From Trochalopteron elliotii (Eukaryota; Chordata; Aves; Passeriformes; Leiothrichidae): DNA of 64,000 nt. The notes beneath the pieces were generated by a model that was given only the letters and a program-made list of their open reading frames with translations, searched no databases and had not been told where the DNA came from. The position numbers and the translations under genes were made by a program. The DNA lies in the NCBI GenBank assembly GCA_024734555.1, contig JANPWX010000247.1:3889144-3953143 (forward strand). The letters are read 5' to 3'. Below, piece after piece: positions 10,525 through 21,815 of this stretch (position 1 is the first letter of the stretch; each line of letters begins with the position of its first letter).

Positions 10525-11560
10525 ATATTAGAAATACTGACTGGAAGGAACCTCTGCAAACCTCTCATCCAACCCTTCTCTTTAAATGTGACCATGTCCA
10601 ACACTAGAACAGAAAAGACATGGCTATATCTATCTGGGTGTGGAAAAGTTTTGAGGACAAAGGCTCCACAATCCTCTTTCAGGAACCTGCCACTACTGCA
10701 CTATTTTGACTCCAAAAAATATATTGGCTCCATCCACTTTTTAAGGCACATTCAGATACTTACAGACCCTGTAGACTTCTCTTTGCCAGATTAAACAATT
10801 TACCTTCTGATTTGCCATATTCCTGTAATTCCTGATTGTTTTAGTAGCCTTCTGCTGAATCCTGTCCAGTTTCTCAATAATTTTTTCTTGAACAAGGCAA
10901 CCAGATATTGACTAGGTTGTCCTAAATGTCATGTCACTACTTCTAAAGCAGAATGATGTAATATAGTTCTTTGTTCTGTAAACCACATTTCGACTAAAAT
11001 TTCCACAGCTGTGGTTGCCTTTCACATGTTGGTTTATATTCAGCTTGTTTTTCACCTTAACACCTGGATCCTGTCTCCTATTGGGTGAGTTGCATCCCAG
11101 CTGGTATCATCAATATATTTGGGGGGTTTCTGCCTCTCCTATAGAAATGTTCACTTTCTCTCTTGAGCTTTATGGATCTTCTGCTGGCCTAATCCTCTAG
11201 TATTGCAAGATCCCTTTGATCTGAAGCATTGCCATTTGTTGCAGAGCAATCTGTGTCATCACACAGGTCACTGATAAAGGTGTTGAGAAATGAGGGCCTC
11301 CTGGCTTTTTCCATTTATTATCAATCATCAGCTGGACATGGAGTGCATTTTAACTGTGGGGCATATTCTGTATTTACTAGTTGTCTGTATAGTATTACTG
11401 TAAGTCTTGGCAAACTCACCAAATATCTTCCTTCTGTTCTTCTCCCTGCTTAAAGCCAGTTGATCTCATCTAGATTTCTAGCAGAAAGATTATGGGTATT
11501 ATCCAAATTTCCTGGAGGAATCTCTTCTTCCTTCTGAATAAATGTTTCCAATTTTCTAGT
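10525..11560 (-). mobile_element. Old, strongly diverged CR1 LINE, antisense
   Basis: Successive blocks match the antisense CR1 order: CTGGAAGGAACCTCTGCAAA, CTCATCCAACCC, TTCTGCTGAATCCTGTCCAG, CACCTGGATCCTG, TTGCATCCCAGCTGGTATC and ACTGATAAAGGTGTTGAG. Spacing is stretched and interrupted and the 3' octamers are lost, so this copy is clearly older than those at 8732 and 63236. Boundaries are approximate. Confidence 0.65.
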
Positions 11561-12065
11561 TATTGGCAAAGTTAGCAAGTAATAGACCTTCTAAGAAATG
11601 TTATTTGTTTTTCACTTTTAAAGGAAAATAATTAGGTAGAAATTATGTAGAAAATTCAGGAAAACATGACCTTGTGTTTGACTCAATTAGACAGGCACCA
11701 AAAAGAAAAGTTTGAGAATTTCTGAACTTTCTTAAAGCTGATTAAATTCACTGAAGAGATAAAATGCTACATATTTTCATTTCCAGAAACCTAATAAACA
11801 GAGCTGAATCAATTCAAACTGATTTGTCAAAGAAAAAAACATTTTTAAAAATGTGAAAAACCTCAAGAATAACTGAATCCAGCTGTAACTAGTGATCTCT
11901 TTGATCATATTAATTATGTGGTGTATAAAGGGAAATGTAAATAAAATCTCATCTTGTTTCCCAAGAAGTTGGACAGGTGAGACCTCAAAATGTGAACAGT
12001 GTGCATGCTCCACATGAGGATTTAAAAAAAACAATTTAGACTAATGATAGTTTGCTTTCCCTAAA
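11561..12065. other. AT-rich spacer, nothing recognised
   Basis: About 0.5 kb between the old CR1 and the worn family B LTR. No repeat, exon or RNA gene is evident. Confidence 0.5.
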
Positions 12066-12458
12066 TGGACAGGGTCTTGAAGCTGGTCTCTGTGGGCTGC
12101 TTACCGGCTAAGCAGTAGTTCCCAGACCAACTTAAACAGTTTGTGGGTTCCTCAATCTCTTGGCTGTGCGTGGTTTCAGGCTTGGAATCAAGAGCGGACT
12201 CTGGCATGGGTTTGGGAAAGTGTTTGTTCCAGTGCAGTCCACATGGCAGAGCAAGGTTTGGGCCCTTGCGCTCCCTTTTACCAGGGCACAGCCTGGGAAG
12301 GAGGAAACTCTGGGCCCATAGGAAGGGGGTGGTACCATCAGGGTGATACCATGTGGATTTTGGGAATGGGGAAAGGGGCTTTGGAAGGAATATACCAATA
12401 CAGACAAATATACAAAATACATATACAACTTTGAAAACCTCAATCATTCACCTCAACA
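12066..12458 (-). mobile_element. LTR, family B, copy 1 (old, minus strand)
   Basis: On the minus strand this starts TGTTGAGGTGAATGATTG and follows the same order as the family B LTRs at 24893-25391 and 51565-52067. Shared landmarks include TCTGTATTGGTATATTCC, GGGCACAGCC on the antisense side, a GCCCGCTCTT-like block that appears here as GTCCGCTCTTG, and the GGTAAGCAGCCC end. The polyA hexamer of the family is degraded (AACAAACAC where the others have AATAAACAC). It is shorter and much more diverged than the other two copies. The left boundary is approximate and no reliable target duplication is visible. Confidence 0.65.
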
Positions 12459-15400
12459 GGCTCTGACTATACAGAGGCTTGCCAGAAGGGAGTTAGAGAA
12501 AGTACCAAAATTAAATATAATAGTGTTTTATTTTCAGAGAGATAAAAGCTTCATCATTTAGGGTCTCATTACCAAAGTCAGAATTAGAAGGGCAGTGAAT
12601 TCACCCCATAATGGCACCTGAAAATATTAGGAAAACCCTTCCTACCAGCAGACATCCTTGTACCAAAGGTAAAGTGAAAACTGTCTCTGAACCTCTGTGA
12701 TTAATGTAAAAGCATATAAGAACTCTATTAGGAGGTTTATAGCCCAAAGAATTATAGATATGCTCATGATAAGCTTTTTATTTTGATGGATTCTTCCAAT
12801 ATTGCAACCTCTGAATTTGTAAATAAGAGAATAACTTGCTAATTATTAGGTTCTACAGAATTAAATAAAGAAGATGAAGATATACTTAATGTATTTTCTG
12901 TTATCATGACTTTTAAAGTTCAAGGATTCAAGCTTTAAATCATCAAAATTAAGGAAATAAACTTTGTTAAAACTGAAGGTCAGTTACTTAAGCACCTGAA
13001 TCTAAGCAATAAGGCTTTAAGAATCTAGATTGCAACATCATAGTGGGGTCATATCTGCACAAGAACTTATAATTAAAATCAAGTTTTAACTTGCCTTGAA
13101 TCAAATACTGCTCTCTGTCATTAAGATTCTACAGATGTGCAAATACTTGTGCATGTATATTAAGTTCATTGACACTGTAAGTGTCTCTTTACCCAAATAA
13201 AGTGATGTTCATGGCCACAATTTGCATGCATGCTTGATAAAAGGACAGAGATGTTGCATTAAATAAATGCATCATTCATTGATGAATCTATCCATCAGGA
13301 GCACACATGATACAAGAGAAGGAGAGCAGATGGGCAACTACAGTAAGGAGAAAGACTGAAGAACAGATGTGGTTCTTAGGTTACTGTTGCTCTCTGATAC
13401 ACCTGATATCTATCTGAGGAACAGAATAAAGAAGTGTGTTGGACAAATACTGAATTAAATGGGAGTAGTCAGAAAGGATGACTCAGACTAGTTCCTGAAA
13501 TTCACAGAAATTGTCTATGGTGCAGTGAGCTGGGAGACAAAACTTACTGCTCCAGGTGGAGGTGGGGCTACAAAGCACCAAAAAAAAAGAAAGTGTGCTA
13601 TCCCCATAATTCTTTCCTGACAGAGTATATGGCTAATTCCATCCTACACTGACACTTAGGGATAGGATTGGCTTTAGGGTCATGTCTAGGGCTCAGAGAG
13701 AGAGAAACAAAGCCTGGAGCTCCAGTGAGACTGAAAAAGGGATGCGAGAAGGGTGAGCTCTACTAAGAATTCTCTCTGACTTCTTCCTCTAGTTTATGGA
13801 AGCAGGTTTTGGATCAAGCTTCAGCTCACCTGAAGTCTTTAGAAGTTAGCATCAACATTAGTAGTGATACAAAAAAAGAAGTTACAGATGCAATGGGATT
13901 GCAAGGGAGCTGCCAAAGTCAGGACTAGACTGCATCAGGAATTGTCCCTAACAACTTCTGTGTCATAGTTTGTCTTAGGATTTAAATCTTAGTCCAGATC
14001 TAAATTTGAGGTAAGGTTTGAGGGTTAGGAGTGGGAAAAAGACTAGGATTCCAGGTGGTATGGGCATGCAAAGAAGCTTCTAGGTAGCAAAAATATTTTC
14101 CACTAGCATTTTACATCTCTAGGAAATTACTCAGATTAGATTTAAGACTAATCTAGAGCTTCAGGTGAAGTGGAGCTGGAAAGGTGCTGAGAGAAACCCT
14201 ACAAGCTAGGGTTTCTGCTTGACTTCTAATCTGCCTCTTCACTAAGGACTTGCTGAGGTTTTACTGTACTGTTTGTACACGGCTTCCATGCTGAGATGGG
14301 GGCTCCATTCTTGCCCATTGCTGTATTGTGGGTCTGGGCTCCAGCTGGCAATGCTGTTGCCCCTCCCTGCCTTGTTATCACACTTAGCTTCTGTTTCCCT
14401 TTAACTTAATTAATTACTGCTCAGTGCAGCTCCATGAATGTTTTGAGGTTTATCCCAAGGCCAAGGACAGGGCCTCAATGAATGTTTTCAAATACTTTTT
14501 GTAGCATTCTTCATGGAGCTCATTCCCTCCTTTGGAAGATCTCTTCACCACCATTGCATTCAGAGCAGGCAGCTTTCCTTTGGTCTCCCAAGATTGCCCT
14601 CAGCTGGGCAGCTACAGCCTGAATTTTCAATAATAGCTGCTGGACCATACTGGGAATTCACCACTGGGACAAAAAGATTGTTTGGACACATTAATCCCCT
14701 TCCTGGATCATTAGGGCATGCTGACCATTTTGACTGACTCTAGTCATGGCTGAAAATGTTGGCTTTCTGCAAAGAGGTACAGACAAGAAACCAACCACTG
14801 AGCCTTCTCAAAGTGCTGAAGTGTTGTCAGTCTCACTGAAGGAACGCAAAGTCTCCTTTGTCCTTTGCTTCTCCTGGTTTCTCATTAAGTCCTAAGAAGT
14901 AGAACAGCAAGGGCAGAGTCACACAGAGTATACACAGCTAAGCTTAAACAAGGAATCAAGGAGAATCCAGAAGGGGATAACCAAGTGCTTTGTGATTTGT
15001 GAGTTTCCCTGAGGTGTCCAGTGATAGATGGAAGGTTTACAGTTATCAGGATAGGGCAGACCTTGTGTCCTGAATATCGATCTCCACTTGCTTGAGAATT
15101 AAGTGTGCTGTAAATCTACAGCTTCTCTGCCTTTTGCCTGCTCAGCAAAGATACACATTGAGGAGAGGAAGCACGAGCAGGAAAGATGGAACTTAGAAGA
15201 GAATGGAGCATCTGAATTTAAGGACCTGCTTGAAAATAATTTTAAGCAGCTTCTCCATCCTCCCCTCTAAGCATTTTAAGTGTATAAATGCAGTAATTAA
15301 CAGTAGAGAAAGAGAAGAATATTCCTCAGGCACATATAACAAACCATTCACATTACTGAAGAGAAAGAAAAGGTGTTGTAGCATGCATTTAAACAGCCTT

Positions 15401-16000
15401 TCTTTTGCTGCTCTCTGTTCACGCACAATTTAACTATTTATTTTGGGTTTTTTTCTCTCCCCGGCCTCCAACCTATCTAAATAAGGTGCCCTTCAGAACA
15501 ACATTTATTTTACTGTGAAACCTTTACAGATGTTAGCATTAGTTTACCTTTGCAAATGGTTTCAGTTAGGAGAAGTTTTATTTCAGTGTGGAGAACTCCT
15601 GTGTATTTCTCTTTGTGAAGGAGATATTTGGTAAGAGGCAATATGTGTGTGAAATTCATAGACTTTTGAGCTGTCTATGACATGTTGTTATCTATGCTGT
15701 AGTATACATGCCTTTGCATTTGCCATTGAGCTCTTCCAATCAGATAACTGAGAGACAATATCATGATAGCTGTGCTCACAGGAAAATAATCCACATTTAA
15801 GGCCTAGGGGGAGCTTTGTTGCTGAATAAGCAAAATTCTTTAGCTTTGTGTTCACACAAAGTAGAAATGCATTTAATAATGCAATTTTGTTATAAAACAA
15901 TGAGAAATTCACTTTGAAAAGTGACAGATTTCTCAGAAAACTCAGATTTTAAATAAGGAAATAGAAGTAAAGTATGTGACAGAAATTAACAGATACCTGA
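12459..16000. other. AT-rich sequence with no recognised gene or transposon
   Basis: About 3.5 kb with no open frame that looks protein-like and no familiar repeat. Part of 13400-14250 has a more even base composition and several CTAGG/CTTAG-containing stretches, which may be a very old unrecognised repeat. I cannot support a specific call. Confidence 0.45.
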
Positions 16001-16830
16001 TGTGATGATTTGACCTTGGCTGGATGTCAGGTGTCCACTAAAGCCACTCTGTCACTAACCTGCTCAGCAGGATGAGGTAGAGAAACTATCAAATGAAAGG
16101 CTTTGGGGTTGAGATAAGGGCAGGGAAAGATCACTCACCAATTACTGTCACAGGCTAAACAGATTGGACTTCTTGTAATAAATTATATTTATTATCAACC
16201 AAATCAGAGTAGAATAATGGGAAAAAAACCCAAATTTTAAAAATACTTTCCCTCCACTCCTCTCCTTCTCAGACTCAGCTTCAGTCCTGTTTGTCTACCT
16301 TCTCCCCATCAGCAGTGTTAGGGGTGCAGGGAATGGGGTTTATGGTCAGTTCATCAAATACTGTTTCTGCCACTGCTCCCTCCTCAGAGGGAGAACTGCT
16401 TTCTCAGCTCCAACATGGGGTCCCTCTCATGGGAAAGAGGCTTCTGTTAACTTCTTCAAGGTTAGTTCTTCCCATGGGCTGCAGTCCTTCCTGAGCTGTT
16501 ACACTATGGGCCCTTTCTGTAGCATGTGGTCCTTCAGGAGCATCCTTCCCCAGTGTGGGCTCCCCAAGGGGTAACATGTCCTTCCAGAAAATCTTCTCCA
16601 ATGTGGGCTTCCCACAGTCACAACTTCCTTTGGACACACCTGCCAGCTCCACTATGGACCTCCATAGGCTGCAGGGGCACAGCTGCCTCACCATGGTCTT
16701 CACCATAGGCTGAAGAGAAATCTCTGCTCTGGAAACTGAAGCATCTCCTCCCCTTCCTTCTTCATCAATCATGTCTCTCAAGATATTTCAGATGAACAGC
16801 TTGTGGAAGCACTCCTTACTCTGCCTCCAG
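16001..16830 (-). mobile_element. LTR, family C (ERVL-like avian type), minus strand, with degenerate minisatellite in U3
   Basis: The left edge reads TGTGATGATTTGACCTTGGC, the reverse of an LTR end in ATCACA. It continues with CACTCACCAATTACTGTCAC, AACCAAATCAGAGTAG, GGTCAGTTCATCAAATAC and CTGCTCCCTCCTCAGAGG, in the order found in a very common avian LTR. A minus-strand AATAAA lies at 16188-16193. From 16395 to 16700 it carries five or six diverged units of about 45-50 bp with the core CCAACATGGGGTCCC / CCCATGGGCTGCAG, a minisatellite typical of the U3 of this family. The right boundary is uncertain. TCAGG-type pentamers (read on the minus strand) lie at 15996-16000 and at 16832-16836, a possible but imperfectly placed target duplication. 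Confidence 0.75.
16395..16700. repeat. Degenerate minisatellite, units of about 45-50 bp, in U3 of LTR C
   Basis: Recurrent blocks of the form CCAnCnTGGGnTCCCnCTCATGGG followed by GCAGTCCTTC or a variant occur about every 45-50 bases, degenerating to the right. The array lies wholly inside the LTR and gives rise to incidental open frames on both strands. Confidence 0.65.
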
Positions 16831-17160
16831 TCCTGATGTGCTGGCTTGGCACAGGCCTATTATCATTCAAGCTAAACACTGCTGCAGCTGGTTTAGGTCC
16901 ATTCACAAGGTTGTCTCTTACAATGCAATGTCTCTTACACTTTCTGCAGGGGCAGACATGTACATCAAGAAAGCAATGCTGGGACAGGAAAAAAATGTTC
17001 AAAGGACAGCAACTTTTTTCCAGCTTCTGGGGCTATTCTTTTATAAAGGATAAGGCCAGTCTTAGGCTTAACGTCATCCTAGATGTAATTTCTCCTACTG
17101 AAGCCGTATCACAGCTTCCTTCCATTATTAAATTTTACTGGAAATCTCAGCCAGTCAGAT
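16831..17160. other. Possible second LTR fragment adjoining LTR C
   Basis: Sequence after 16837 starts TGTGCTGGCTTGGCACAGG, an LTR-like start on the plus strand, and contains TATAAAGG at about 17042 (plus) and TATAAAAG on the minus strand at 17038-17045. It could be a separate plus-strand LTR fragment or a diverged U3 extension of LTR C. I cannot separate these and find no polyA signal or target duplication to settle it. Confidence 0.3.
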
Positions 17161-18610
17161 AAAATTCACAAGGCACAGAGACCAAAACAAGGAAAACTCT
17201 TACTTCCTTTCAAAGACACAGACTTCTTTTTGGAGATGTAAAAGTACTTTCTCATAATTTGTAAGTGTCCGAATTCCTGGCAATACTAGAGACATTTACT
17301 AAAGAAAGTATTTAATTTTCATGATTCTCTTAAATTATTATTTAATTAAGATTACTAAATATATAAATCAGAATTTCTTTTCTAAACTGTTTAAACATGC
17401 CAAAAAGAATTCTGTGGGGTAGAGGGTAGGAGAACAAAGGAAAGGAACTTTCATTTTGATTAGTAAATAGAAAGAGCTGTTATATATTGAATAAGCATGG
17501 CAAGAAGGACAAGGAAAAATACTCCAATATTTCAGCAGTCTAATATAATACAATGAAAGATTAAGATACTAATAAAATTAATATTGAAGAAAATTGGGAA
17601 GTCCAGCTTCTACAGTAGCTCACTCTCACTTAATCCCAGTCATGGAGTAAAATTTTTAACACCTTCTAGAGAAACTTGAAGAGTACACAGACCTGACTCT
17701 GCTTTACAAAGCATCCCATATTTAATGGGTAAAATACTTTGTGTTCTTTCCAAATACAGAGTGGTCTTTTTCTTGACATAAAAGCCATGCTGTTTTTCAG
17801 AGTATTTCCAAGCTCCCATTTCTGATTGATTTAAATAGTTCTATCAGTCAAAATCAAATCTAATCAACGCTTTTCTAATGCAGTAAGAGTTATCCCAGGG
17901 CAATATTTGGAGAGAAAATAAAAATGAAAATGCAGTCATTTTTTGTTTTTAAGGCAAGAGAGACTGGCAAATATTCGTTATTTTATTTATTTATGTATTT
18001 ATTTACTATGACAGCACTTAGTATTGGTTGGTTGGTTGAAAATCCTCCCAGACCCTTTACTTTTAAAAGGCATTTCTTCTTCCTGATTTCCTGCAATCAG
18101 GTATAAAACAAATTCTATGATTCCTAATAATATACACACTAAGGAAATTTGGGCAATAAAAGGGTTTATTATGTTGTAGTATGAGGAATGAAACTAAAAG
18201 GATCTCAATTCAATCATAAGGGTATTCCCAATATAACACCTATGGTAAATCCAGAGAGGAAATTAAAGATTAATTCATAGAGAGAAATGGCAGTTTGGCA
18301 GGAGCACATCATTGTCAGATGGTTATTTTTGCAGTAATAGTTTTTGTTATGCTTCTGCACACAGCCTTGCATTTGCATGAGGTTGCTGCATTGCAAATGG
18401 ATTCCCTAATTTTCTTTTTCTATATTTACCAGAAGTTTCTTCTCGTACAAGATTAATACCAGCAATAATAATAATAATAACAACAACAACAATAATAATT
18501 AATTAAATTTCTCTTGCCTCTTTCATATAGAAAGTTCCCAAGATACCTTTCATCGCCAGTGGGGAATGATATAAAAAATGAATATATCTTTCTGCACAGA
18601 TACACAAAAT
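17161..18610. other. AT-rich sequence with one trinucleotide microsatellite
   Basis: About 1.45 kb with no coding or RNA gene that I can support. It holds the AAT/AAC microsatellite at 18463-18499. Otherwise nothing is recognised. Confidence 0.5.
18463..18499. repeat. AAT/AAC trinucleotide microsatellite
   Basis: Six AAT-type units pass into four CAA units and back to AAT units, ending in AATTAATT. It is an interrupted compound microsatellite and may be polymorphic. Confidence 0.9.
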
Positions 18611-18790
18611 AATTTAGCTTGGAAGGGGCCTCTGGAGGTGACCTAGTCCAGGTTCCTGCCCACAACAGATCTAGAAAATCAAAGCATTGTCCAATCAAAT
18701 CTTAAACATCTCCAAAGTCAGAGAGTATATGTTTCTGGGAAAAATTTCCTCAGCCTTCTAGCTTTCCTCACCACAGCAGCTACCCTGCTC
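18611..18790 (-). mobile_element. Old CR1 LINE fragment, antisense
   Basis: GGAAGGGGCCTCTGGAGGTG and CTAGTCCAGGTTCCTG are antisense CR1 3'-end sequence. The following 100 bases fit a diverged continuation, including TTTCCTCAGCCTTC. It ends where the sense CR1 begins. Confidence 0.6.
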
Positions 18791-18792
18791 CT

Positions 18793-19740
18793 TAGACACT
18801 TGTAAGTCTGTGGGGCCAGACAGGATTCACCCAAGTGGTTCTGAAGATGCTGGTGGAAGAGTTCACCAAACCATTTTCCATCCTCACGAGGGGAAGCAGG
18901 GGGCAGGTACTGATCTCATCATTCTTGTGGCCAGTGACAGGACTTGAGCAAGCAGCATGAACCTGAGCTGGAGGAGGTTTTGGCTGGGTATGAGGAAAAG
19001 GTTTTTCATCCAGAAGGTGGTTGAACACAGAAACAGGCTACCCAGGGAAGTGGTCACAGCACCAAGCCTGAGAGACTTCAAGAGTTTGGACAGTCCTCTT
19101 GGGCACACAGTGTGATTCTTGAGGTATCCTGTGCAGGGCCAGGAGTTGGACTCAATGATCCTTAAAGGTCCCTTCTAACTCAGTATATTCTATGATTCCA
19201 TGATTTCTCATCAGTCCTGGTGAACCAGAGAGGTCCCAGATATCTGGAGGTTAGCCAATGTGATGCACATTTACAAGAAGAGTTGGGAGGAGGATGTGGA
19301 AAGTTACAGGCCTGACAGCATACCCTTGGTGCCAGAGAAGGTTATGGAAGAGATTATCTGGAGTGTGATCACATGCATGTACAGGACAGCCAGGTGATCA
19401 GACCGAGCCAGCATGGCTGGGAAAGGCTTTTGGAAAGGCAGGTGCTTGACCAAACTGATTCCCTTTTATGACCAGGTAACATGACTAGTGAATGAAGGAA
19501 AGGCTGTGGATATTTCCACCTGGATTTCAGCAAAGCTTTTGACACTGTCTCCCATAGCATACTCCTGGAGAAGCTGGCAGCCCATGGTTTGGACAGATGC
19601 ACACTTCAGTGGGTTAAAAACTGTCTGGATGGTCAGGTCCAGAGTGGTGGTGAATGGAGTAACATCCAGCTGGTGATATTACAGGAGGGGTTCCCCAGGG
19701 CTCAGTGTTGGGGCCAGTCTTTTCTACCAGGTCAAGTAAG
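18793..19740 (+). mobile_element. CR1 LINE, reverse transcriptase region, sense strand, interrupted by a nested CR1
   Basis: The two outer parts (18793-18882 and 19203-19740) form one CR1 reverse transcriptase segment. The left part reads GGGGCCAGACAGGATTCACCC and ends CCATTTTCCATC; the right part resumes ATTTCTCATCAGTCCTGG, so the sequence is continuous once 18883-19202 is removed. In the right part the frame encodes the reverse transcriptase core with FSKAFDTVSHSILLEKL and further on NGV and a GSVLGP-like block. It stops before the catalytic YADD-type box, so the RT is incomplete, and frame breaks show it is a dead copy. It would originally have copied CR1 RNA at the target site. Confidence 0.85.
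18883..19202 (+). mobile_element. Younger CR1 3' end nested inside an older CR1
   Basis: This 320-bp CR1 3' terminus begins CTCACGAGGGGAAGCAGG. It includes AGGAAAAGGTTTTTCATCC, GGGAAGTGGTCACAGC and GGAGTTGGACTCAATGATCC, and ends with the CR1 octamer tail TATTCTATGATTCCATG. It sits in the same orientation as the host CR1, between CCATC and ATTTCTCATC of the reverse transcriptase region. The intact 3' tail and severe 5' truncation are typical of target-primed CR1 insertion. Confidence 0.85.
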
Positions 19741-21364
19741 TCAGGAGCACATAAACCATTGGCAGAGGGGATGGGTGGCAAAGAACAGTATGACCGTACC
19801 CGTGATCTCTATCACCTCCAACACACTTCCATTCCTATCTCTTATCCAGCTAAATCATACCATTTTCCAGGTAGCTGAAGTGAGTTTTCAAACAGTAGAA
19901 ATCAATAGTGAAAATAAAAATAAGGTCATCCAAACTACACCATGAATTTGGATGCAGGAGGGCAAGAGAGCTGCACAAATACCAATCTTGGTGACAATCC
20001 ATTTGCCACCACTGGAATATGGAAAAATTGAAGACCAGAAACTTGGAACAAAATTAATCAGCAGAGTTAATGTGAACTACTCTTTCCTTGACATGGAGGG
20101 CAAAACAGTTGCTCCTTGGTTTTCATGCCTTCTATCATTACACAGATTGAGAAGAAACTGCAAGAACATAGGTATAGGACAGCAGGGATGGATGAAGAAA
20201 GAAAACACCCTCCCAGATACATATGTTCACAGATGGAAGAAATACGTAGTAGGAATAGAAAGACGAGTGGAGCAAAGACACAGATGAACATTGCCATTGA
20301 TGGGGCAACATCTGGCAGAGTGAAGATACCGCGAGTACCACCCTGATTCTGGAACAAGAGCAGGAACAGAGAATAGCAGAAAAGAAGAAAAATACTGATT
20401 TCCCCTTCACACACACAGCTGTGGAGAGCTACCAGAGGGAGTTAAGAACCAAAAGAAGGTTATCAGTAATCATCTGCATGCTGTAGTCTATGTCAAGATA
20501 TGGTTGCACAGAGAAAATTACACATTCTGAGCTAAGAATGGCCACATCTAGTATCTGGGGTTTTTCCCCCACTATTCCATCAGGAGAAGAGTCAGAAAAC
20601 TGTCCTTGGTCTAATTCAAGGCTTGACATTCAACATACTTGAGAGAAATATCACCAGCTTTCAGGCTTTAATGTTAGTGTTGCAAATTTTCAGGTTTTTT
20701 TCTGTAGAAGGCACAGTATGATTCATCCTGTTAGGGGTACCTCTTTACTTACTGATAGAATTTCTAAGCCAGCAAGAGGACTTACTGTGGGATAGGCCTG
20801 TGAAATAAACCAAGACAGACAGACCTCAATAACAAAATGTATTTCACTCTAAGTGGCCTGGAAAACCGCCAGGACTCTTAGTCTACAAATTGGGGAATTT
20901 GTAAATCTGATAAATAGCTAGAGGTAAAAGCATAATTAGAAGATTCAAAGCTAAAGGTTACAGATATTCAGCCATTGAATTCCTGCTGGTTTAGGAGATT
21001 ACTCACATCATATATAACATTTCAGAAGTGTTTTTGGGGTAGAAGATTAGTAGAGGAACTAATTTTCTTTCTTTGAAATTATTTAGCTGCACAAAAAGTG
21101 TAATTTTGTTTCTTTAGGTGGTACTGCAGCTGCCACTTTCAGGAACACTAAATTCCAGAGCAGCAGCAGCTAGCTTGGATTCTTAAAGAGGAACATATTT
21201 GATCTTTAATGACTTTTTTCTTTCCTCATCAGAACTCTGATCTTGATTCAACAGTGCTTTTAAGGCTTCTCACTTCCTGGAACAAACAGAGTGGGACTGT
21301 GTGCAAAAGTCTTCCTTCAGTTTAGTTTGCAGCTTTTTCTTATAGTGTCTACAGATCTGACAAG
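19741..21364. other. Sequence with no recognised gene or transposon
   Basis: About 1.6 kb. Overlapping open frames on both strands at 19950-20420 have no protein-family signature and no consistent splice signals. The two strands are about equally open, which points to composition rather than coding. The stretch may include remnants of the CR1 to its left. Confidence 0.45.
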
Positions 21365-21815
21365 TGTAGCAGAATTTCTTAGGGAAGGTGGACATGATCT
21401 GTATTTGGACTGTGATTGAATCACCCAGACTAGGCCCCAGAGTTAAGGCCTGTAGGAGTTGTGGCGCAGCTGATATTTCAGTTGCCAAGACTGTGGCGCA
21501 GTAAGAAATTGCACCTTAAGGCGCTAACAAGGAGCAAAGGGTTTTTCTAGTAGATAATAAGTATAGCACTTGGTGGGGACACAATAGCTGCTCTAAGAGT
21601 TTATTCAACAATGTGTGTTTGCATTTTTCCCTGTGCTGTGTGCCAATGGAAGAACACCTGTGAATGTAAACTACGTAGCAATGTGTATAACCTGCCATCT
21701 TAGCCAGAATAAACAGAGAACGTAGCACTGACCATACTGGTTGTGTCTGCGTTTTGCTCTTGCCAACTTCTCACTTATTTTGGGGTTCCCTCGGCTTTCT
21801 GACAAGGGTGACAAT
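21365..21815 (+). mobile_element. LTR, family E, copy 1, plus strand
   Basis: It starts TGTAGCAGAATTTC, continues TTTGGACTGTGATTGAATCAC and CACCTTAAGGCGCTAACAAG, and has an LTR polyA signal AATAAA at 21708-21713 followed by a GTTGTGTCTGCGTTTTGC-type R/U5. It ends about AAGGGTGACA. The same sequence order is present on the minus strand at 43910-44351. TCTGACAAG occurs both just before the start and near the end (about 21798), but comparison with the second copy places that second occurrence inside the LTR, so I do not call it a target duplication. Whether internal sequence follows is unclear. Confidence 0.7.

Noticed and set aside
21356..21806. TCTGACAAG direct repeat as a target duplication for LTR E1
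   Set aside because: Comparison with copy E2 places the right-hand copy inside the LTR, so it is probably coincidental.
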